A stretch of 64,000 nucleotides of DNA from Drosophila miranda (lineage: Eukaryota > Arthropoda > Insecta > Diptera > Drosophilidae): assembly GCF_003369915.1 (NCBI RefSeq), contig NC_046674.1:29577657-29641656 (forward strand), given 5' to 3'. Under the pieces are notes generated by a model that worked only from the letters and a program-made list of their open reading frames with translations, searched no databases and had not been told where the DNA came from. Positions 55,457 through 64,000 of this stretch are shown in pieces (position 1 is the first letter of the stretch; every line of letters begins with the position of its first letter). Position numbers and translations under genes: made by a program.

Positions 55457-56346
55457 TCTTCAATATCCCTGGCATACATTGGTATAAATGAATTGAAACT
55501 TGAAATATTGTGGTGTATCTGACCATCAAATCGGTACTTAACGGATAACAAAGGAATAGCCCAAAATGGGAACCATCAATGTATTGGAAATGTCATGAAA
55601 TATGTTGACTAAGAACAGACTATGAAATTTCTCAGATATGATAATATTAAACTTCAGTAGACTACAAAATAAGTACAGAAGACTTTTTCCAAGTCCACAC
55701 ACAGCATCCCAAAAATATAGGCTCTTTGAGAAAACGGTGTAAAATTTCTTCTATCCTTACGATATCATAAAGTTACCCCTGTGAACAACAATCACTGGTA
55801 AAACGTTCCTTCATAAGATTCATTATCGTATTTTTACAGAAAAGGCAAACAAACCCTCAGAAATTAGAGGGGTTATTTATCTCTTAAGGGAAACCAGAAC
55901 AACAAACTGTAAATCGTCAGACAAGTCTCAATTCACCTTGAAAGTTGTTCTTATTCTTAAACATACAGCGAGTACAAGCCCAAGAAACTTAATTTGCAAG
56001 GAAAGACTATATTAAATGAATTTTATTGAAATTATTGCACACTCAAATCCGTTTTGGTGTAAAAAACTTTGGTATTCTTACAAAATAATTAACAAAACAT
56101 TATAATCAGGGGGTCGACGTGTTCACATAAAATATTTTCGAGTGAATCTTTTGATTTCATGCAACACAACAAAACAGACATTCAAAATTTTCAGCCTTAA
56201 CACAACCGAAGCCCTCTTGCTTGATTTGACCAAGCGCAATGGTGGGTCTGTTTGTTACGTCACAAATAAGTCTCATGAAAAGAATCACTTGCACTGCTTA
56301 TGTAAAAGGGTTTTACATGCTTTGTGGAATCCCTTCGTGAATCTTG
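55457..56346. other. AT-rich spacer, 3' side of MTU1
   Basis: No supported exon. TTTTATTG near 56021 on + gives a minus-strand AATAAA about 320 nt beyond the MTU1 stop, a candidate poly(A) signal. Confidence 0.5.
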
Positions 56347-57567
56347 TCAGCTGGAGACGGTCTGGACCTGCGCCTGCTGATCGTGTGGGCAAGTCAGGGG
56401 ATGGGCGCTCATAATGCGGCCTGCGCCCAGGCAGGCCACATCGTCATAGAACACCGCATACTGCCCGGGGGTGATGGCCCGCAGAGGCATATCCAGCAGC
56501 ACCTCAAAGCCGCCATCAGGGCAGGAGCGGAGGCAGCAGTCAACGAGCGGCTTGGTGTGCTGGAAGCGAAAGCGGCATCGCAGGCTGCCTGCGGATGCGA
56601 GCCTCTGCTGGGATTGAACGCACAGCCAGTTGGGTGCCTCAATGTGGATGCGGGTGCTGAGGAGGGCAGGATGCTCGTGGCCGGCGGCCACATAGATGGT
56701 GTTGCTGGAAGCTTCCTTGCGGGCTACAAAGTACGGCTGTAAGAAGGAGCCGAGGCGGCAGCGCTGGCCCACGGTCCACTGGTGGATGCCTTCATGGCTA
56801 CCCACAATGGCCCCACTGTCAATGTCCACGAATTGGCCGCTTTTGGAGGCGATGTACTACGGAGAAAGTGAGAGCTTGAGGACAGGAAGTGGGGAGCCAT
56901 TGGATGGAATTACCTCGCGAATGAAGGACTTGAAGTCACGCTTGCCCACGAAGCAGATGCCGGTGCTCTCCCGTTTGTGGGCCAGGCGCTGGAGGCCTAT
57001 TCGTCGGGCCAAATGCTTCACCTCGTTCTTGGCCAGATCGCCCAAGGGAAACATAGTGCGCTGCAGGGCCTGTCGCGGTATCCCCGCCAAGAAGAAGGTC
57101 TGATCTTTAAAGGTGTCCGCCGGTATGAGCAGGCGGGCCTCCCCTCCGTCCGCGCGATGCTCCAGAAAGTTACCTAGACTGTTACGAGCATAGTGGCCGG
57201 TTGCCACGGCATCGTAGCCGAGCTTGTCGAGGGCATGGCGGTGGAACAGGTCGAACTTGATGTGCCGGTTGCAGAGGATGTCCGGATTTGGAGTTAGGCC
57301 CTGCTGGTAGTCGTCCAAGAAAGCGCTGAACACCGCAGACCAGTACTCTTTCACGTAGTTCACCTGCCGCAGCTCGATCCCCAGCCGTTGACAAGCCCAT
57401 TCCGCGTCTTTTAGATCCTGCTCGCCGCTGCAGCGGCCGGCCTCGTCGTGCTCGTCCCAGTTGCGCATAAAGACGCCCATGACGCGGTAGCCACGCTCCT
57501 TTAGCAGGTGGGCGCTCACAGCACTGTCCACCCCCCCGGACATGCCTACAACAATATTGCGGATCAT
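56347..57567 (-). CDS. CG3021: mitochondrial tRNA-specific 2-thiouridylase (MTU1/TRMU)
   Basis: Two exons on the minus strand, 56914-57567 and 56347-56856, phase 0, 387 aa. It adds sulfur to U34 of mitochondrial tRNAs for Lys, Glu and Gln, as MnmA does in bacteria. The PP-loop SGGVDS (residues 10-15) binds ATP. The two catalytic cysteines are present: Cys99 in NPDILCN (MnmA Cys102) and Cys205 in STGICFVG (MnmA Cys199). Other family marks are ATGHYAR, KDQTFFL, FPLGDLAKNEV, and in the second exon GIHQWTVGQR and the C-terminal beta-barrel. The intron is 57 nt. No obvious mitochondrial presequence precedes the PP-loop, as in other animal orthologs with very short N-termini. It is divergent with TMA7 across 450 bp. 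The D. melanogaster symbol is recalled. Confidence 0.95.
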
Positions 57568-58214
<647 letters not shown>

Positions 58215-58850
58215 TTGCACTGCCCACCAGCTGCCAGAAACGATATTCACACACAAACCAATAAGAAGAGGCAGAATCAGAACAACAGAAACACGAACAT
58301 TTGCAGCTACCAGTTTTCGCGTCAGAACCATGGACCAAGATTTATTGTAGTGTGTGAAAACTAGAAGCATCTGTACCCTTTTTTTATACTTACCAATATG
58401 TACGATTAAATAATGCTATATTTATATAAGCTTGCATTATTTCCGTCTTGTGTGCGCTTGTTGGAACCACAATGGCAATCAAATAAACGGAGAATTTAGA
58501 AATTGTAGAGGCTGACTATAACTATATTCAGATATACTCTATACACATCTATATAGTAAGACGATAATGACGGTGTCCTTAGAGACGTGTGAATGTGCAT
58601 TAGAATTCTCTAATCTAGCTGTAAATTTATAAAAATGTATTTAGATCCATAGGTATACATATATATATATGTACATATGTAAATCTGCGCTCGACAAGCT
58701 AGCTGTGCCTGGCACCACACGTGTCTGCACCGCCATCTAGATGTATGGATGCTTCCGATTTGGATACAAGTAGAGCCAAAGCTACCAGATGGCCTCCGCT
58801 GCACCCAAAGAACTTTTGGAAATGGAATAAGTCAAAGAAACCGGCAGCAA
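58215..58850 (+). other. TMA7 3' UTR and spacer
   Basis: ATTAAATAAT near 58404 and AATAAACGG near 58480 are candidate poly(A) signals. A minus-strand AATAAA (CTTTATTGG on +, about 58855) lies about 90 nt beyond the terminal exon of the next gene. Confidence 0.5.
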
Positions 58851-58945
58851 ACTCTTTATTGGCACCCTTAATTGTTCACCCTGTTGAGAGCTTGCTCGCG
58901 ATTGTAGCTCAGGTATAATGTTTCGAAGAATATGCAATAGGATAG

Positions 58946-59592
58946 TTAATAGTCACGGTCCATGTAGACCTCCACAAAAGATTCAAAAAGCTCGTCATCG
59001 GTGGCCTGGAGCTGGACCAGAGTGTTCAGCATTGGGAATTCATATAGAATTATAAAGTGTTCAAAAAGCTACTCTTCTGGCTTTGGCTTTTCTCCTTTGG
59101 CTTCACTGAATCGTGCTCCTCAGTTTTCTTCTCCCAGGTGTGCGAAGGCTTTCCCCGCAGCATTGAGACCTCGTGCATGACGCGATAGGAGTCAATCATC
59201 GCCTGGCGGTCGATGTTCACCGAAGCCAGCTCCTCGTCAGTCATTTGATCCACTTTGTAGTGCTCAGACAACTCTTCGTCCGTCATCTTGCAACAGCCGT
59301 GGAATACCAACTCGCGTTGGTTGTCCTTCGGTTGACCATTGGTAGACAAAGCTAGCCCCAAGTCGCCGGTGAATGCGATCTTCTCAGCGTGTATGGCGCT
59401 TTTGCAGGCCGGGGTGGCGTCCCCAGTTGGAGCGCCCATCTGAGCGTTGACCATCTTGCTTTTGCAGGCAAGAGTGGCGTCCCCAGTTAGAGCGCCCATC
59501 TGAGCGTTGACCATCTTGCTTTCACAGGCCAGAGTGGCCTCGCCTTTTGTAGAGGAAGAAATTTCAACTAATTCTTGTTTGGAGTCGCTCAT
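58946..59592 (-). CDS. unrecognised acidic protein with internal repeats
   Basis: The start is ATG 59590-59592 (MSDSKQELVEISSS). The first exon 59107-59592 encodes 162 residues. It contains a 20-residue unit repeated about three times (GDATLACKSKMVNAQMGA plus two), visible also as a 60-bp DNA repeat at 59400-59520. Next comes the word MTDEEL twice, 15 residues apart, and a helical MIDSYRVMHEVSML segment. Reading on unspliced gives 180 aa ending SSFLNTL. I prefer splicing at TCA|GTGAAG (59106) to CTCCAG|GCC (59005), which adds ATDDELFESFVEVYMDRDY and stops at 58946-58948. That tail contains a third TDDEL word. A minus-strand AATAAA lies about 90 nt beyond. Function unknown; no signal peptide or membrane segment. 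Confidence 0.7.
59400..59520. repeat. 60-bp coding direct repeat, two good copies
   Basis: TGAGCGTTGACCATCTTGCTTT recurs at a 60-bp spacing, with flanking GGCGTCCCCAGTT repeated as well. The repeat is in frame (20 codons) in the minus-strand gene. Confidence 0.85.
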
Positions 59593-60881
59593 CGCGCTTA
59601 TTTTAAGAGTAATAATTGGCACAAGAACGCAAAATGAATGCTTTCAATTTTAAAGATGGCTGCTCAATGAGTCAGTAAAAATGGCAGGCACAATATATGT
59701 TCATTGACGGCTGTCAATTGAAATTAACCGCTTATAGCTAATCGCGAAGCGATAATGATTAATTTACCCAGTGCGACCATGTTCGTGCATAGCAGGAAGC
59801 TTCCGCCAGGTAGCACCCACATACGACCATATCGTTATCGCCTATGTTTATTTTGAATATTCGAATCTGGCTAACAGGGTGACCTTTTATGGTATTTGAT
59901 ATAATTTTCCTGTTTATTTTGACGTCGAAATTGAGTTGAAGTTTTTTTTACGGTATATCGGTATATAATGGTATATTTAATCAATTTCATGAATCTATTA
60001 AATTTTATTTCTAAAGGTATATCAAAGAACACAGGGCATATAGACTAACATACACAAGATTTGTTTAAATTTTCGCTCTCTCAAATCGTGTTTTCGCATT
60101 GTTTAGATTGCATTTAAATCCTTGTCGCTCATTCACTTTCAAGCAATTTATTTGTTGTTTTCTTCAAATCAGTTAAGGCTCTCTTTGAACCAGTAGGTAA
60201 CAATGAGTCTCATTCCATGCGCAAAAGTTGCGGCAACAGTAATTTGTATGGCCAGACTCATGTGGGGCGGGATGCTCAACATTCGGCATACCCTAGGAAA
60301 AAGGATATTATATAACTGCAGAAATGTTTGTCATCCCAGGCTCTAATTAATGCACAAATTAGTCAGTCTCTGTTTTAAAGGTATTTCAACGATATTTTTG
60401 ATAGACACTATACAATAAATGGAAGATTTTAAAACAAGCCAGTCAAGTAGAAAATTGATTTATTTATCGGATTAAATTATGTGGGCAGGGCTGAGGGCTC
60501 CACCTATCTAGTAATATTAAACCGAATATCACAATCGAGAAATATGGGTTCTGATCATGGCCAGAGAACGATTAACCCATTATCGACCAGTGGGTATTAA
60601 AATACTCTCCATGAAAATGATGCAGTATGAAGTGCAGTTCAGATGAAAGATATAGTGGGGTTTTTGTAGATAAAGAGGAAGGATAAGATGGATGTGAAAG
60701 AAGAAATTGCAAACAGTATTATTTTCTGCGGTTTAACTTAAGTTGTTCGCCTATCTAAATAGAGGGGGCTTAAGTGGGCTAAGCTTGTTTTTTCAATATA
60801 TAATTGGCGACCAAAAAGCGGCTCCATCCGAATTTACCCAAAAACCTGAGAAACTGAGAGTCTGAGAGGCAGCTGCCCAAA
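59593..60881. other. spacer between the repeat-bearing gene and GlcAT-I
   Basis: Near 59878 AGGGTGACC is a variant motif 1 (minus strand). Near 59950-59985 GGTATAT-type words recur three times, resembling motif 6. A 49-codon ATG frame at 60203 on + is isolated and unsupported. No exon identified. Confidence 0.45.
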
Positions 60882-61890
60882 ATGGCTTACGCCAGCATGT
60901 CGGAGGCGCGCATTCGTCCGCGCCAAGTGCTGGTGCTCATCATAGTCTTCCTTATCGTGCTCAAGCTGGTCCACCACAATGGGAAGCACACCTGCCAGGG
61001 CCCAGAGTACCTGCAGGCCATGTACGCGCAGCAAGAGGCGGGCACATTGCCCAACATCTACGCCATAACGCCGACGTATGCGCGGCCAGCCCAAAAAGCG
61101 GAGTTGACCAGGTGAGCGTGGTCCCAAGAGGCCGGAAACTGCATTTCTAGCCTCTAACCACTGCCGATCTCCGTACAGACTGTCGCACCTGTTCATGCTG
61201 CTGCCAAACCTGCACTGGATCATTGTGGAGGATGCTAACAGTACCACGCCGCTGGTGCGCAGTCTGCTGCAGCGGGCGGGGCTTGAGAAGCGCTCCACGC
61301 AACTGAACATCAAGACGCCGCCCGAGTTCAAGCTGCAGGGTAAGGATCCCAACTGGATTAAGCCGCGCGGAGTAGAGCAGCGCAACATGGCGCTAGCTTG
61401 GCTGCGCACCCACGTGGATGTAGATAGACATGCCATTGTATTCTTCATGGATGATGACAACTCCTATTCCACGGAACTTTTCGCCGAGATGACTAAGATC
61501 AAGCCAGGCCACGTCGGCGTCTGGCCCGTTGGGCTGGTGGGAGGTCTCATGGTGGAACGGCCCATACTCAACGAGGACAAAACTCAGGTGGTGGGCTTCA
61601 ACGCTGCATGGCAACCGAAGCGCCCCTTCCCCATCGACATGGCCGCTTTCGCCATCAGCATGGATCTATTCATTAAGAACCCGCAGGCCGTCTTCTCTTA
61701 CGAGGTGCAGCGCGGCTACCAGGAGAGCGAAATCCTGCGACACCTCACCACGAGACAACAGCTCCAGCCGCTCGCCAACTCCTGTCGGGACGTGCTCGTC
61801 TGGCACACGCGCACCGAGAAGACGAAGCTCACCTCTGAGGATGCCCTTCAGCGCCAGGGAAAGCGCTCAGATTCTGGCATGGAGGTCTAG
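60882..61890 (+). CDS. GlcAT-I: beta-1,3-glucuronyltransferase I (GlcAT-I)
   Basis: Two exons, 60882-61111 and 61179-61890, phase 2 (ACCAG|GTGAGC, GTACAG|ACTG), 313 aa. It transfers glucuronic acid to the Gal-Gal-Xyl linker of proteoglycans, the last step of the linker shared by heparan and chondroitin sulfate, in the Golgi. Type II topology: cytosolic MAYASMSEARIRPRQ, then anchor VLVLIIVFLIVLKLV (about 17-31). The catalytic domain starts at PNIYAITPTYARPAQKAELTRL, a GT43 hallmark. The DXD-type metal motif is DDD at about 168-170 in VFFMDDDNSY. The C-terminal WHTRTEK is also typical. The second ATG (MSEARIR) is a possible alternative start. D. melanogaster GlcAT-I is about 306 aa. Confidence 0.95.
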
Positions 61891-62570
61891 CGAAGATCTT
61901 GCCTCCCCGATTCGCCTGTACATACTTGTCACGCAACTGTTCCTCGTCCCATTACTTAATGCCTCAACTTAGTGAATTTATTGAACGTTTTTTTGCCCAG
62001 AATGTATTAACAAGAGCTTTTCTTATCTGTATACTGGCAAGGTATTCCCAACTTTGCTATTGAACATAACATTGCATCAAACTGCAACACAAGCAAATCT
62101 GCGGCTACCTTGCTCGTCTGTATAATATTATAGTTGTAAAATGCTCAAATACAATTTGTAACATATGTATCTAAGATTCTGTAACCGTATTATATTCTGT
62201 TGTCGATATGTTATGGTATTTCCTTATAAGTATTTTAGAAGCTACAGGAGCTCACAATATACATACATATGTATGTATACGAGATCAAGTTGCTTTTTCG
62301 CATATTTGGTCGGAAGGAAAGACGATAAATGCCGCTGATCGAGTTTCATTTTGTAAACATCAGCACACCAACCACCAACATATAGTATTTCCGATACAGT
62401 TAAAATGAGAATAGGTCTGGTTTGATGGCTGGCTCGTGTCGCTACACCTTTGGAATTTTAGATGCCATGCATATAGAATGGGTGGGCAGGTTAGGTGTTT
62501 CTGCGCAATGCCCAATACTCATAGCTGCCTCTAGCTGAAGGCAAATAAAAGACTTTGATTTGGATTTATA
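61891..62570 (+). other. 3' UTR of GlcAT-I
   Basis: AT-rich, no coding frame. AATAAA at about 62546 is the first clear signal; earlier polyadenylation at a variant signal near 62150 is possible. Confidence 0.5.
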
Positions 62571-64000
62571 GTACAGTAAATATGATTTATTTTCCCCGGT
62601 TTTAGATTTAGTGTACAATTTCTTTCAATTTTGCTTGGTTTGTTTGTTCGGGTTATATAAAAAGCTACACTCTGCTTTTCGCCGAAATGTTCGAGAAATT
62701 CGCTCCTCTCCGCTCCGCTTCGTTCCTTTCGCTTTGCATCATATTTCATATGCTGCACGTTCGGCATAAACTACAATTGTGGCCCATTCATTGAACGTGA
62801 TCTGATCTGGGCTGGCCGTCGAGCTTGGTCGACTTGGCTGTATGCTTGGCTTGCAGGATTATTATTCGATAGGTTTGTATAATATTCTTGTATATTTATA
62901 GGTAAAAAGCTCTGACAAGGCAACATAAGCTACAAAAGCTCTTGGGCAACAAACAGAAGGGGGAGCGATCTCCCCTAAGGGATTGGGTCCTGGGTATTGG
63001 GGATTGGCGACATTGGAGGCAAATGAAAACGGGCTGTCCATGGAATATACAATACATACATACATTCAGATTGGTGTGTTCGAGTATATAAATACGATTA
63101 TACTGGGGTATGTACGAGTATGTAGTTTGCTTTTCTGTTTTTCTGTTTTTTTCTTTTGTTTATTTGTAGTTTTGTGTAGAAAAAAAACTTACTTACTGAG
63201 TAATTGTAAATACATGTACATATATATTCATAGGCTTTATATATCCATTAGATTAATGCATTTGCAGATCTCTTAACTAGAATTTGTTTAGTTTTTACAA
63301 TACATACGAAAATACTTTCAACATAAAACTGAGCGATTTTTGCATTTTGTTTGATGGAAGTGGGGATGAAAGATGAACGAAAGGTGAACGAACGAACATT
63401 CTTGTTTGGCAATCTCATAGTTCTCGTCGTTTCTCTACAACTTAGCATTAATTTAGTTTAGTTTTATTTAGGTTTTTCTTAGAATTTTCTTTGAACTGTC
63501 ATTTCTCATATTTGTGTGTGTTTTTGTGGGATGCATGTGCAGCTTGGAATGCGCTTTCCAGTGCGCTGTACTCCCTAACACTGTTTCGGCAAGCAGTGCC
63601 AAACAGTTGCGGGCCGTCCTTTTCAAACATTCAAATTTCCTTTAACATCAATGTACATTGAGCATTTTGTTCATCCTTACGCATAGATTATACTTGTGGC
63701 TGTGGATTAAGTATAGTATATGAATTACCAATAGGAAACCAAGGAGTCCACATATTAACCAAATATTCAAGTCCTTATTCTTTTTGTTTTGTTTTTGTTT
63801 CTTCTAATGTCATGTTCTAGAAAGAAATGCTCGCAAGTCTTTTGTTCAGCGTTTTAAGTACTATGAATTGGTGGCTAGGTAGGATATGTGGGATAGGGTT
63901 TTGGGTGCGGGGAGTGGTAGTGGTAGTGGGGACATGCAAACTTAATGTTACAACTTATTTATGGCATGTTTAAGTTAGTTATACTAAAGAAATTGTTCTT
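62571..64000 (-). other. probable 3' UTR of a minus-strand gene beyond the window
   Basis: AATAAA on the minus strand (TTTATT at about 62587 on +), T-rich plus strand, and no coding-like frame on either strand through to the edge. If so, this transcript ends within about 40 bp of the GlcAT-I end, in a tail-to-tail arrangement. The host gene is not visible. Confidence 0.35.

Noticed and set aside
60203-60349. 49-codon plus-strand frame beginning MSLIPCAKV
   Set aside because: Isolated, no splice partner or promoter seen; within chance expectation for the spacer.

Overview
The window is eukaryotic and reads as a Drosophila genome. It has short GT-AG introns (57-170 nt is common), CAA/CAG-rich leaders, (A/T)-rich 3' UTRs with AATAAA signals, and fly core-promoter motifs: DRE (TATCGATA) and Ohler motif 1 (GGTCACACT). 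The proteins are recognisably fly orthologs of Rbf, Sec22, GlcAT-I, TRMU/MTU1, TMA7, HEATR6, a PAQR/MMD receptor and a PLEKHH/MAX-1 protein. Rbf and several neighbours lie near the tip of the D. melanogaster X, so this is probably Muller element A of a non-melanogaster species (obscura group is a guess, not shown). No bacterial, viral or CRISPR content was seen.

Layout. 1-80 is the 3' end of a coding exon on +. 2912-3310 (-) is a small TATA-driven gene. From 5611 to about 34.7 kb on + lies one long gene encoding a coiled-coil, PH-PH-MyTH4-FERM protein. Its 19.8-kb intron (5674-25455) holds an alternative first exon (ending at 10254), a 693-bp inverted-repeat transposon with an exact 8-bp target duplication (11523-12215) and many simple repeats. 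Then follow Sec22 (-, 35093-36001), a secreted proline-rich protein (+, 37198-38150), an unrecognised 466-aa protein (+, 38421-39878) and Rbf (+, 41256-44367). Beyond Rbf are five 307-bp tandem repeats (45025-46559), an intronless HEATR6 gene (-, 47055-50306), a PAQR/MMD-like seven-helix protein (-, 51859-52970), a 3.4-kb gene-poor stretch with a diverged promoter-like duplication, divergently arranged MTU1/TRMU (-, 56347-57567) and TMA7 (+, 58020-58214), an unrecognised repeat-bearing protein (-, 58946-59592) and GlcAT-I (+, 60882-61890). The last 2 kb has no gene I can support and is probably the 3' UTR of a gene outside the window.

The genes do not form one pathway. They are mostly housekeeping genes packed with short spacers, next to one large, long-intron gene. 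The less ordinary signals are: alternative starts and in-frame optional segments in the PLEKHH gene; a 19-bp promoter block shared exactly by Rbf and HEATR6; an E2F consensus site next to that block at Rbf; the A-B-A-B-A higher-order 307-bp array carrying one poly(A) signal per unit; a diverged duplication that also carries a poly(A) signal between the PAQR and HEATR6 genes; and a probable hidden terminal exon in the 58.9-59.6 kb gene.
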